Source: Chitinophagaceae bacterium (lineage in GTDB: Bacteria; Bacteroidota; Bacteroidia; Chitinophagales; Chitinophagaceae). Taken from it: a stretch of 35,989 nt of DNA. Made by a program: the position numbers and the translations under genes. The notes under the pieces were generated by a model. That model worked only from the letters and a program-made list of their open reading frames with translations. It had not been told where the DNA came from and ran no database searches. Positions 18,792 to 28,825 of the stretch are shown in pieces. Location: NCBI GenBank assembly GCA_947380435.1, contig CANCRC010000005.1, positions 1-35,989 of the forward strand, given 5' to 3'. Positions within the stretch are counted from its first letter, which is position 1, and each line of letters opens with the position of its first letter.

Positions 18792-20906
18792 ATGGACGTA
18801 AAACGCGACATATTATGGAGGGTTTACTTAAGTTTTATACTTATTGTACTTGTATGTATTCTTATTTTAAGTAAGGCTTTTTACATTCAACAGGTTCAAG
18901 GAAAATACTGGAGAGGCTTAAGCGATAGTTTGCACCAAAGAATTGTAGAGATACCTGCTGCAAGAGGTACTATTTACAGCGAAGATGGACAAATGTTAAG
19001 TACCAATATTCCTCAGTTTGATATTTATATCGATTTTAGAGTAAGCCCTTTACATGAGAAAGGCGGTGTTTTATTTAGAACCCATATCGATTCATTATGT
19101 ATAAGTTTGTCAGATTTATTCAAAGACAAGTCGGCCGATAAATATAAAGAAGAGTTAACCAAGGCCTATGAAGCCAGCGAAGGTAATTATGAGTTAAGAA
19201 AGAAAATTTCTTATAGAGAATATTTACAATTAGTAAAATTTCCTTTATTTAAATTAGGTAGGTATAAGAGTGGGATGATTGCAGAGGAAAAAAATATTCG
19301 TTTAAACCCCTATGAAAACATTGGTTATAGAACCATTGGACTAGCTAGAGATGAAAATAAAGTAGGCCTAGAAAAATCATATGATACAGTTTTAAACGGA
19401 CGTAATGGTCGTCAATTAGTACGTGCTATTGCAGGCGGCGTAACGGTTCCAGTGCAGGAAGGTGAATTTGAAATTGCACCAGAAACAGGTAAGGATATAG
19501 TAAGCACCATTGATGTTTTCATTCAAGAAGTAACAGAGAATGCCTTGAAGAAAATGATGATTCAAAACGATGCCCGTACAGGAGTAGCCATGGTGATGGA
19601 AGTAAAGACTGGGAAAATAAAAGCTATTGCTAATTTAGGTAAAGTAGGAGACGGAATTTATACAGAAGATTTAAATTATGCTACAAGAGTTACAGAGCCT
19701 GGTTCTACTTTTAAATTAGTGACTTTATTATCGGCCTTAGATGATAAAAAAGTAACCTTAGATTCAAAAGTAAATTTAGAAGGGGGTACTTGGAATTATG
19801 CAGGTCGTGTGGTAAGAGATGCGGAGAATCATGGCAAACATGAGGCCACTGTTTTAGAAGCATTTGAAGAAAGTTCAAATGTAGGCATGGCTAAATTAGC
19901 AGTCACTTATTTCAATGATAATCCTCAAGCTTATTTTAAACATATTTCTAAATTAAGAATTGATAGTTCTTCTGGTGTTGATTTAATGGGAGAGGGATAT
20001 CCTTTGCTTATTAAGCCTAATAGTAAAAGATGGGGTCCTACCACTTTACCTTGGATGGCTTTTGGCTATAATATTGCTATTGCGCCTATTCAAACTTTAA
20101 CTATGTATAATAGTATTGCGAATAATGGTGTGATGATGCGCCCTTATTTAGTAAATGCTATTAAAGAAGAAGGCAAGATTCTTAAAACAATGAGTCCTAA
20201 AGCTTATGAAGGAATGGTTTGTTCACCTTCTACCATTAAGGACTTACATACTGCTTTAGAAGGGGTTTGTACGAATGGAACAGCGAAGAAATTATTTGTA
20301 GGTAGTTTATATAAGGTAGGAGGTAAAACAGGAACGGCCTTGGTAGCCGATGGCAACAGAGGCTATGCAGATAATATTTTTCAATCTTCTTTTGTAGGTT
20401 ATTTCCCAGCTGAAAATCCTCAATATACTATTGCAGTTATCATTATCAATCATCCGCATGCGGTAAATCATTTTGGTGCATCGGTGGCAGGTCCAGTATT
20501 TAAAGAAATTGCAGACAGATTATACTCTACTTATATTCAAAACAAATTAGATATTGCTCCGGTTTTTGCTACTAAGGATAGCTCATTATTTAATTATAGT
20601 ATTTCAAAAATATCCTTACAAACTATTGCTAAGCAATTATCTATTCCTTATCAAGACTCTTCAACTGCTTCCAACAATTGGATTCAATTACAAGGCAAGG
20701 GAAAGAATCTTAAAGCAACCACTCAAATACTATCCGATACAACTATGCCCAATATGGCAGGTATGAAATTACAAGACGCTTTATGGCTTTGTGAGAAAAA
20801 GGGATTACAAGTGAAGTTTTTGGGCAAAGGTAAAGTGGTGAAGCAAAGTATTGCACAAGGAGAAATTATCATTAAAGGACAACAAATTCAAATTGAATTA
20901 AATTAA
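18792..20906 (+). CDS. ftsI: Division-specific transpeptidase (FtsI/PBP) with C-terminal PASTA domain
   Basis: PBP dimerisation region (RGTIYSEDGQMLSTN), transpeptidase active site EPGSTFKLVT, SSN (EESSNVGMAKL) and KTGTA; C-terminal PNMAGMKLQDALWLCEKKGLQVKFLGKGKVVKQS is PASTA-like. Confidence 0.95.
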   Translation: MDVKRDILWRVYLSFILIVLVCILILSKAFYIQQVQGKYWRGLSDSLHQRIVEIPAARGTIYSEDGQMLSTNIPQFDIYIDFRVSPLHEKGGVLFRTHIDSLCISLSDLFKDKSADKYKEELTKAYEASEGNYELRKKISYREYLQLVKFPLFKLGRYKSGMIAEEKNIRLNPYENIGYRTIGLARDENKVGLEKSYDTVLNGRNGRQLVRAIAGGVTVPVQEGEFEIAPETGKDIVSTIDVFIQEVTENALKKMMIQNDARTGVAMVMEVKTGKIKAIANLGKVGDGIYTEDLNYATRVTEPGSTFKLVTLLSALDDKKVTLDSKVNLEGGTWNYAGRVVRDAENHGKHEATVLEAFEESSNVGMAKLAVTYFNDNPQAYFKHISKLRIDSSSGVDLMGEGYPLLIKPNSKRWGPTTLPWMAFGYNIAIAPIQTLTMYNSIANNGVMMRPYLVNAIKEEGKILKTMSPKAYEGMVCSPSTIKDLHTALEGVCTNGTAKKLFVGSLYKVGGKTGTALVADGNRGYADNIFQSSFVGYFPAENPQYTIAVIIINHPHAVNHFGASVAGPVFKEIADRLYSTYIQNKLDIAPVFATKDSSLFNYSISKISLQTIAKQLSIPYQDSSTASNNWIQLQGKGKNLKATTQILSDTTMPNMAGMKLQDALWLCEKKGLQVKFLGKGKVVKQSIAQGEIIIKGQQIQIELN

Positions 20907-22369
20907 TGAAATCATTACAATCTATATTATTCGGTGTGGCTTTAAGAGAGGTAGTAGGCACTACCCAACAAGAAGTCGCCGATATACAAATAGATTCTAG
21001 AAAAATAACAAAGGGCTCGGTATTTGTTGCTATTAAAGGCTTACAAGCCGATGGGCATACATTTATACCTGCAGTTATTGAAAAAGGAGCAACTGTTATT
21101 GTTTGTGAAGACAAGCCGAATAGTTTGGTGCCTTCTGTTACTTATATCATGGTGGAGAATGCACAAGAAGCAGTGGCTATCATGGCACATCAATTTTACG
21201 ATGAGCCTTCTACGCATTTAAAATTAGTAGGTGTGACTGGTACCAATGGTAAAACCACAGTGGCTACTTTATTATATAAATTATTTTCTGAATTAGGGTA
21301 TACCTGTGGTTTAATAAGTACAGTTCAAAATCATATTGGCACAGAAGTAGTCGCCTCCACACATACTACACCCGACGCTATTCAATTAAATGCATTACTA
21401 CATAAAATGGTAGAAGCGGGTTGTACCCATGTATTTATGGAAGTAAGTAGTCATGCTATTCATCAACACCGTATTACTGGATTACAATTTGTAGGCGCTG
21501 CCTTTACCAATATTACACATGATCATTTAGATTATCATAAAACTTTTGAAGCGTATCTAGAAGCTAAAAAAACTTTCTTTGATAAATTACCAAGTACTGC
21601 TTTTGCCTTAACCAATTTAGATGATAAGAATGGTGCTGTAATGTTAACAGGCACTAAGGCCACTAAATTAACCTATGCTATACATGCACCTGCAACTTAT
21701 AAAGGTAAAATTCTAGAAAATCAATTGAGCGGACTAGTAATGTTAGTCAATGATATTGAAGTGCATTGCCGTTTGATAGGCAGTTTCAACGCTTATAATT
21801 TATTAGCAGTATATGGTGTGGCTATTCAGTTAGGTGAAAAATCTACAGAAATACTTACGGTTTTAAGTGCATTAACTGGAGCAGAAGGAAGATTTGATTA
21901 TATCGTGAGTGCAGAAAAAATTATTGGCATCATTGATTATGCGCATACGCCAGATGCATTAGAAAATGTTTTAACCACTATTGCCAAATTAAGAAAGGGT
22001 AACGAAACTGTTATTACTGTAGTGGGTTGTGGAGGAGATAGAGATAAAACGAAAAGACCTATCATGGCGCAAGTAGCTTGTGATTTAAGTAATAAAGTAT
22101 TTTTTACTAGCGACAATCCTAGGTCGGAAGATCCGAATGAAATTATCAAGGATATGGAAGAAGGCTTAACTAGCGCAGCTAAAAGAAAGTATATCAATAT
22201 TGTTGATAGAAAAGAAGCCATCAAAGCAGCGATAAGTTTTGCAAAAGCAGGGGATATCATTTTAATAGCAGGTAAGGGGCACGAGAAGTACCAAGATATT
22301 AAAGGCGTTAAGCATGATTTTGATGACAAAAAAGTATTAGAAAACCTATTTAAAGAATTAGAAAAATAA
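20906..22369 (+). CDS. murE: UDP-N-acetylmuramoyl-L-alanyl-D-glutamate--2,6-diaminopimelate ligase
   Basis: [61 protein letters not shown] matches the DNPR motif of meso-DAP-specific MurE; start overlaps the ftsI stop (TAATG). Confidence 0.97.
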   Translation: MKSLQSILFGVALREVVGTTQQEVADIQIDSRKITKGSVFVAIKGLQADGHTFIPAVIEKGATVIVCEDKPNSLVPSVTYIMVENAQEAVAIMAHQFYDEPSTHLKLVGVTGTNGKTTVATLLYKLFSELGYTCGLISTVQNHIGTEVVASTHTTPDAIQLNALLHKMVEAGCTHVFMEVSSHAIHQHRITGLQFVGAAFTNITHDHLDYHKTFEAYLEAKKTFFDKLPSTAFALTNLDDKNGAVMLTGTKATKLTYAIHAPATYKGKILENQLSGLVMLVNDIEVHCRLIGSFNAYNLLAVYGVAIQLGEKSTEILTVLSALTGAEGRFDYIVSAEKIIGIIDYAHTPDALENVLTTIAKLRKGNETVITVVGCGGDRDKTKRPIMAQVACDLSNKVFFTSDNPRSEDPNEIIKDMEEGLTSAAKRKYINIVDRKEAIKAAISFAKAGDIILIAGKGHEKYQDIKGVKHDFDDKKVLENLFKELEK

Positions 22370-22374
22370 TCAAT

Positions 22375-23688
22375 ATGCTATATCAATTATTTTCTTGGTT
22401 AGATAAAACATTTAATATCCCTGGTTTGGGGGCCTTTCAATTCTTGACATTCAGAATTGCCATGGCAATATTATTGTCTTTATTTATTGCCACCGTATAT
22501 GGTAAAAAAATAATACTTTTTTTAGAGAAGAAGCAAATTGGAGAAACTGTAAGAGAATTAGGATTAGCAGGGGAGCAACAAAAAAAGGGAACACCCACCA
22601 TGGGCGGTATTATTATTTTATTGAGTATTTTAATTCCTACTTTATTATTTGCGAATTTAGATAAAGTGTATATCCGTTTAATGATATTATGTACTGTTTG
22701 GTTGGGTCTTATTGGTTTTTTAGATGATTACTTTAAAATAAAAGCAAGAAAACAAGCACAGGCTCAAGGCGGTGCGTATAAAAAACAAAATAGTGATGGC
22801 CTGGCGGGTATCTCTAAAATTATTGGTCAGTTAGGTTTGGGTATTATTATTGGTGTAACACTATATTTTAGCAATGCTGTTACTGTTGAACGAGAAATTG
22901 TTTCAACTACTATTTCTGAAAGTTTACAAAAAGGAGAGAAAATAGCAAAAGGTGCCGATATAGTAGTAAGAAAAATTAATGGAGTAGAAAGACGATTTGT
23001 AAAAGTAAAAACACCTATTACTACCATTCCATTTGTAAAAAATCATGAATTTAATTATAGCAAATTAATTAGCTGGGTAGGTCCTGGTGCTGAAAAGTAT
23101 ACATGGATCGTATATATCCTTATTGTCACATTTATCATTACTGCAGTTTCTAATGGAGCTAATTTAACCGATGGCTTAGATGGACTCGCTGCAGGGGTAT
23201 CTGCCATTATTGGTGCCGCATTAGGTGTGTTTGTTTACGTAAGTGGTAACTATGTATTTGCCGATTATTTAAATGTAATGTACATACCTAATTTAGGTGA
23301 GTTATCCATTTTTGTAGGCGCCTTTGTAGGAGCTTGTATTGGATTTTTATGGTACAATGCATATCCAGCGCAGGTTTTCATGGGCGATACAGGAAGCTTA
23401 GCATTGGGTGGTATCATTGCATCACTTGCCATTATAGTAAGAAAAGAATTATTAATTCCTATTTTTTGTGGTGTGTTTTTGATAGAAAACTTATCTGTTA
23501 TTATTCAAGTGAGCTATTTCAAGTACACAAAGAAAAAATATGGCGAAGGGAGAAGAGTGTTTTTAATGAGTCCCTTACATCATCATTATCAAAAGAAAGG
23601 ATTTCATGAAAGTAAGATAGCCGTTCGTTTTTGGATTATTACTATTTTATTAGTGGTGGCTTCTATTTTAACCTTGAAAACAAGATAA
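22375..23688 (+). CDS. mraY: Phospho-N-acetylmuramoyl-pentapeptide-transferase
   Basis: [69 protein letters not shown]. Confidence 0.98.
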   Translation: MLYQLFSWLDKTFNIPGLGAFQFLTFRIAMAILLSLFIATVYGKKIILFLEKKQIGETVRELGLAGEQQKKGTPTMGGIIILLSILIPTLLFANLDKVYIRLMILCTVWLGLIGFLDDYFKIKARKQAQAQGGAYKKQNSDGLAGISKIIGQLGLGIIIGVTLYFSNAVTVEREIVSTTISESLQKGEKIAKGADIVVRKINGVERRFVKVKTPITTIPFVKNHEFNYSKLISWVGPGAEKYTWIVYILIVTFIITAVSNGANLTDGLDGLAAGVSAIIGAALGVFVYVSGNYVFADYLNVMYIPNLGELSIFVGAFVGACIGFLWYNAYPAQVFMGDTGSLALGGIIASLAIIVRKELLIPIFCGVFLIENLSVIIQVSYFKYTKKKYGEGRRVFLMSPLHHHYQKKGFHESKIAVRFWIITILLVVASILTLKTR

Positions 23689-23692
23689 AACA

Positions 23693-25033
23693 TTGGCAAA
23701 AAAATTAGTCATATTAGGTGCAGGTGAAAGCGGAATAGGTGCTGCTTTATTAGCCAAACAAAAAGGCTATGAAGTATTCGTATCTGATGGAGGCGCTATC
23801 AAGGCTAATTTTCAAAAAGAGCTAGAAGAAAATGCTATTGAATTTGAGGCAGGGTCGCATAGTGTAGAGAGAATTTTAGCTGCTGATGAAGTGATGAAAA
23901 GCCCAGGCATACCAGAGAAAAATGAAATGGTGAAAGCTATTAGAGCAAAAGGCATACCTGTTGTAAGTGAAATTGAATTTGGCTATAGATACAAAGGCAA
24001 TAGTAAAATTGCGGCTATCACAGGTAGCAATGGCAAAAGCACTACCACTGCTTTATTATATCATATCTGCAAATTAGTAAATGAAGATGTAGCCATGGTA
24101 GGTAATATTGGTTATTCATTCGCAAGACAAATTGCACTAGCACCCAAAGCATTATACATTATTGAAGTGAGCTCTTTTCAATTAGACGACATACAGTATT
24201 TCAAACCAGAGATAGCTATTTTATTAAATATCACAGAAGATCATTTAGACAGGTATGATCACCAATTCGAAAATTATATTAAAAGCAAGTTTAGAATTAT
24301 AGAGAATCAAACTGCAGAAGATTATTTCATCTATTGTATAGATGATGAAACCATCGTAAAACATCTAGAACTACTAACCATCAATACTAACCCACTACCA
24401 TTTTCTATGAAACAAGAAGTAAAAAAAGGAGGCTACATCAAGAACGATCAAATGATGTTAAAAATCCAAGAAGAACGCGTTACAATGAGCATTTATGATT
24501 TTGCCTTAAAAGGAAAGCATAATGCTTATAATACAATGGCTGCAAGCATTGCAGCTACTACCTGAGGTATCAGAAAGGAAAAAATTCGCGAAGCAGTAAG
24601 TAATTTCCACAGTCTAGAACATAGAATGGAATTTGTAGCTACTGTAAGAGGCGTTGATTTCATTAATGATAGCAAGGCCACCAATGTAAACAGTACCTGG
24701 TATGCTTTAGAGAGCATGCAAAAAAGCACTGTTTTAATTTTAGGCGGTGTAGACAAAGGAAACGATTATGAATTAATTGCCGATTTAGTGAAAGAGAAAG
24801 TAAAGGCCATTGTTTGTATGGGTACCGACAATAAAAAAATTATTGAATTTTTCAAGGATAAAGTAAAAACAATTGTAGAAGTAGATAGTGCTAAAAAAGC
24901 AGTAAATGCTTCTTTCAAATTAGCAGAAAAAGGAGACTTGGTTTTAATGAGTCCAGCTTGTGCAAGTTTTGATTTATTTAAAAATTACGAGGACAGAGGT
25001 CGTCAATTTAAAGAGTCTGTAAAAGAATTATAA
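23693..25033 (+). pseudogene. murD: UDP-N-acetylmuramoylalanine--D-glutamate ligase, interrupted by an in-frame TGA (24563-24565) and with a TTG start
   Basis: ORFs 23693-24565 (AITGSNGKSTTTALLYH, NITEDHLDRYDHQFENY) and 24626-25033 (FINDSKATNVNSTWYALESM, VLMSPACASFDLFKNYEDRGRQFKESV) lie in the same frame and together make one full MurD; sequence between the TGA and the second ATG is also MurD-like (GIRKEKIREAVSNFHSLEHRMEFV). Confidence 0.9.
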
Positions 25034-25037
25034 TTTT

Positions 25038-26363
25038 ATGTTTAACGAAACTACAGACAAACTATTTTCACAAATGCCCACTATTGGTGGGATGAAAGAA
25101 CATTTAGACCAAAGAACTAGAGGGGATAAATACATATGGGGGTTAGTCATTGTTTTATCTCTTATTTCTATATTGGTAGTATATAGTGCTACTGGTTCAT
25201 TGGCCTATAAAATGTATCGTGGAAATACAAGTGTGTATTTATTTAAACAAGTGGTATTTACTTTAGTGGGTTTACTGGTCATATTTGGTTTGCACCGCGT
25301 AAACTATACTGTCTTTTCAAGAATAGCCACTATTTTATTTATGTTGTCAATTCCTTTATTAATATATACCTTATTTTTTGGAGCCAAAATTAATGAAGGT
25401 AGTAGGTGGATCAAATTGCCTATTATTAATTTAACTATTCAGACAAGTGATTTAGCCAAGTTGGCTTTGTTTATGTATTTGTCTAAAATGCTAAGTAAGA
25501 AACAGGAAGTCATCAAGGATTTTAAAAACGGATTTCTACCTGTGATCACACCTGTATTAATTATTTGTGCATTAATTATGCCAGCGAATTTATCGAATGC
25601 ATTATTGACAGGTGCTACTTCCTTATTATTAATGTTTATTGGTAGAATAAGTATTAAGCATATTTTATTAACCATATTAGTGGCCCTAATACCAGTGACC
25701 ATTATTGTAGGCGTAGCCATGGCTACTCATTCAAGTAAGTCGGTTGCAGGCAGTCCTGTGGTAGCAGAAAAAATGAAAGGCTATGGTCGTTTTGGTACCT
25801 GGGTATCTAGGGTGCAAGATTTTATGTATGCCAAGGACAATGAAGTGCCCTATCAAGTGCAGCAAGCAAAAATTGCAATTGCGAACGGTGGTATTTTTAT
25901 GGGATTAGGCCCAGGCAATAGTAGACAAAGAAATTTTCTTCCTCAAGCCTATAACGATTTTATTTATGCAGTCATTATAGAAGAGTATGGATTATTAGGC
26001 GGGGCCTTTATAATTTTCATCTATATCGTTTTCTTATTTAGATGCATAAGAATATTTAGAAGATGTCCCTATGCCTTTGGCGCCTTTCTAGCGCTAGGAT
26101 TAAGTTTCACTTTAATTATACAAGCCATTGCAAATATGGCAGTGAATGTAAATATCGTACCCGTTACCGGTGTGACTTTGCCGCTAGTTAGTATGGGAGG
26201 AAGCTCCTTCATATTTACTTGTTGCTCTATTGGACTCATATTAAGTGTAGCTAGAAACGTAGAGCAAATGGAAGGTAAAGCACCAGAAGAAACAGAAATT
26301 GAAATACCAGCCGATAGCGAAAATGTAGACACAGAAAATAATGTCATTGAAGCAAAAGCATAA
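25038..26363 (+). CDS. ftsW: Lipid II polymerase / cell division protein FtsW (SEDS family)
   Basis: Multi-TM protein with GPGNSRQRNFLPQAYNDFIYAVIIEEYGLLGG and VTGVTLPLVSMGGSSF. Confidence 0.96.
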   Translation: MFNETTDKLFSQMPTIGGMKEHLDQRTRGDKYIWGLVIVLSLISILVVYSATGSLAYKMYRGNTSVYLFKQVVFTLVGLLVIFGLHRVNYTVFSRIATILFMLSIPLLIYTLFFGAKINEGSRWIKLPIINLTIQTSDLAKLALFMYLSKMLSKKQEVIKDFKNGFLPVITPVLIICALIMPANLSNALLTGATSLLLMFIGRISIKHILLTILVALIPVTIIVGVAMATHSSKSVAGSPVVAEKMKGYGRFGTWVSRVQDFMYAKDNEVPYQVQQAKIAIANGGIFMGLGPGNSRQRNFLPQAYNDFIYAVIIEEYGLLGGAFIIFIYIVFLFRCIRIFRRCPYAFGAFLALGLSFTLIIQAIANMAVNVNIVPVTGVTLPLVSMGGSSFIFTCCSIGLILSVARNVEQMEGKAPEETEIEIPADSENVDTENNVIEAKA

Positions 26364-27456
26364 TATATTACGCATCATCATTGCAGGTGGTGGCACTGGA
26401 GGACATATCTTCCCAGCCATTGCTGTTGCGCAGGCTATCAAAAAATTAGCGCCTGATGCGGCTATCTTATTTGTGGGTGCTTTAGGAAAAATGGAGATGG
26501 AAAAAGTACCTCAGGCGGGATTTCAAATTCAAGGTATTACCATTGCAGGTTTTAACAGGTCTCAATTATTTAAAAATATTACACTGCCTTGGAAATTATT
26601 AAAAAGCTTTTTTCAAGTAAGTGCTATTTTTAAATCGTTCAAGCCAAATGCGGTATTTGGAGTGGGAGGCTACTCAAGTTTTCCTGTGTTAAAATATGCG
26701 CAAACAAAAAATATTGCAACTTATATTCACGAGTCCAATGCCTTTGCAGGCAAAGCCAATACTTGGCTTGCAAAAAATGCAACTAAAATATTTACGGGCA
26801 CTTTAGGTATGGAATCGTTTTTTCCTGCTACTAAAATTTTAGTAACTGGTAATCCTATTCGAAAAAATATTATTGAACATAATTATACCAAAGAAACAGC
26901 GTTGCAAGTTTTTGGTTTAGAACCGGCTAAAAAAACTATTTTAATTATGGGCGGAAGTTTAGGGGCTAGTTCTATAAATAAAGCAATTCAATCGAATTTG
27001 GTTTCCTTTTTTGAAAAAAATATTCAATTAATTTGGCAAACGGGTAAGCCTAATGCTGAACTATATGCGCAGTCGGCGCATAGTTATGAAAATATATTTG
27101 TGCATTCCTTTATTGATAATATGAGTGCTGCTTATGCCGCTGCAGATATAGTCATAAGTAGGTCTGGTGCCATGGCGGTTGCTGAAATTTGTATTACAGG
27201 CAAGCCTGCTGTTTTTGTGCCTTATCCACTAGCTGCAGAAGACCATCAGACTTATAATGCAATGACTCTAGTCAATAAAAATGCAGCTGCTATGGTGAAG
27301 GATAAAGAAGTTGGTAAAGATTTAATACCTACTGTCCTTCAATTATTAGTTAGTGAGGAGCAAATGCAAGCAATGAAAAATAATATAAAGGCCTTTGCTT
27401 TTAGTAATGCAGATGAAGTGATAGCGAAAGAAATTTTGAAACAAATAAATGAATAG
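26341..27456 (+). CDS. murG: UDP-N-acetylglucosamine--undecaprenyl-PP-MurNAc-pentapeptide GlcNAc transferase
   Basis: IIAGGGTGGHIFPAIAVAQ, GVGGYSSFPVL, IHESNAFAGKANTWLA, MGGSLGASSINK, SRSGAMAVAEICITGKPAVFVPYPLAAEDHQTYNA; start overlaps the ftsW end. Confidence 0.98.
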   Translation: MSLKQKHNILRIIIAGGGTGGHIFPAIAVAQAIKKLAPDAAILFVGALGKMEMEKVPQAGFQIQGITIAGFNRSQLFKNITLPWKLLKSFFQVSAIFKSFKPNAVFGVGGYSSFPVLKYAQTKNIATYIHESNAFAGKANTWLAKNATKIFTGTLGMESFFPATKILVTGNPIRKNIIEHNYTKETALQVFGLEPAKKTILIMGGSLGASSINKAIQSNLVSFFEKNIQLIWQTGKPNAELYAQSAHSYENIFVHSFIDNMSAAYAAADIVISRSGAMAVAEICITGKPAVFVPYPLAAEDHQTYNAMTLVNKNAAAMVKDKEVGKDLIPTVLQLLVSEEQMQAMKNNIKAFAFSNADEVIAKEILKQINE

Positions 27457-27463
27457 TTGAAAG

Positions 27464-28825
27464 ATGAATCCGTTAACAAATTGTAAGAACATTTATTTTA
27501 TTGGTATTGGAGGCATTGGTATGAGTGCTTTGGCAAGGTATTTTAATACGCAAGGCGTAGTTGTAAGTGGATACGATAAAACCCCTACGCTATTAACCGA
27601 TGCTTTAATAGAAGAAGGCATTCAAATTCATTTTGAAGACGATATATCTAAAATAGATAAAGCGGCCACAGTGATTGTATACACGCCAGCTATTCCAAGT
27701 TTGCATGGTGAATTAAATTATTATAGAGACAAGGGCTACTTGGTCGTGAAAAGAAGTGATGTACTTCAGTGGATTACGGAGAATGCTTTCACTATTGCCA
27801 TTGCAGGCACGCATGGTAAAACCACCACCACTTCCATGACAGCGCATATACTTCGTCATACAGGTTTTGGTTGTAATGCTTTTTTAGGAGGCATTGCTAC
27901 TAATTATGGTACTAATTTTTGGAGCCATGAAAAAAATGTAGTGGTGGTAGAAGCCGATGAGTATGATCGTAGCTTTTTAAAACTAGCACCCAATATTGCA
28001 GTCATTACTGCAGTAGATCCAGATCATTTAGATATTTATGGAACAGCAGAAGAAGTAGTTAAAGCCTTTGGTGAGTTTTCGGATAAAATAAAACCAGGGG
28101 GTGTACTTATACAAAAATGGGGTACTGAATTTAATACCAATACAAGCAATAAGACAGTGCTTTCTTATGGATACAACCATGATAATGCTTCTTATCATAC
28201 TAGTAATTTAAAAGTGGTTGATGGTTCTTATCAATTTGATTTAGTACATCCAGCTGGTATTTGCAAGGATATTGTACTTAATATGGGAGGCCTACATAAT
28301 GTAGAAAATGTAAGTGCAGCTATTGCTATTGCACTAAGCTTAGAAATAGAGGAAACAAAAATAAAAGAGGCAGTGGCTAGTTTTGCTGGTGTCAAAAGAA
28401 GATTTGAGTATAAGGTGAAAACAGCAAACAAAGTTTTGATAGACGATTATGCGCATCATCCTGAAGAGTTAAACGCTTTAATAAGCGGTGTGCGCAGTTT
28501 ATATCCCCATGAAAAAATGGTACTAGTATTTCAACCGCATTTATATAGTAGAACCAAGGACCAATGCGATGGATTTGTAGAAACCTTAGACAAGGCAGAC
28601 GAAGTTATCTTACTACCAATTTATCCCGCGCGTGAACTTCCTATGGAAGGTGTGAGTAGCGAAATGTTATTAGAGAAAATGAAACTGAAGCATAAAAAAA
28701 TAATGTCTAAAGAAGAATTATTTGCATGGGCGGCTAGCAGTTCAGACAAGCTTATTGTAATGGCAGGCGCAGGCGATATTGATACCTGTATATTAAAAGT
28801 TCAAGAAATTCTTACCCAATCATAA
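27464..28825 (+). CDS. murC: UDP-N-acetylmuramate--L-alanine ligase
   Basis: YFIGIGGIGMSALARYF, IAGTHGKTTTTSM, EADEYDRSFL, DDYAHHPEEL, VFQPHLYSRTKD. Confidence 0.98.
   Translation: MNPLTNCKNIYFIGIGGIGMSALARYFNTQGVVVSGYDKTPTLLTDALIEEGIQIHFEDDISKIDKAATVIVYTPAIPSLHGELNYYRDKGYLVVKRSDVLQWITENAFTIAIAGTHGKTTTTSMTAHILRHTGFGCNAFLGGIATNYGTNFWSHEKNVVVVEADEYDRSFLKLAPNIAVITAVDPDHLDIYGTAEEVVKAFGEFSDKIKPGGVLIQKWGTEFNTNTSNKTVLSYGYNHDNASYHTSNLKVVDGSYQFDLVHPAGICKDIVLNMGGLHNVENVSAAIAIALSLEIEETKIKEAVASFAGVKRRFEYKVKTANKVLIDDYAHHPEELNALISGVRSLYPHEKMVLVFQPHLYSRTKDQCDGFVETLDKADEVILLPIYPARELPMEGVSSEMLLEKMKLKHKKIMSKEELFAWAASSSDKLIVMAGAGDIDTCILKVQEILTQS

Noticed and set aside
22880-23060. Extra charged segment in MraY ([35 protein letters not shown]...)
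   Set aside because: An insertion of this kind is, from memory, common in Bacteroidota MraY; not treated as novel without an alignment.
23693-25033. Global UGA reassignment (e.g. UGA = Trp) as an explanation of the murD stop
   Set aside because: No other gene in the window has an internal UGA and Trp is encoded by TGG throughout; local error, mutation or readthrough are more likely.
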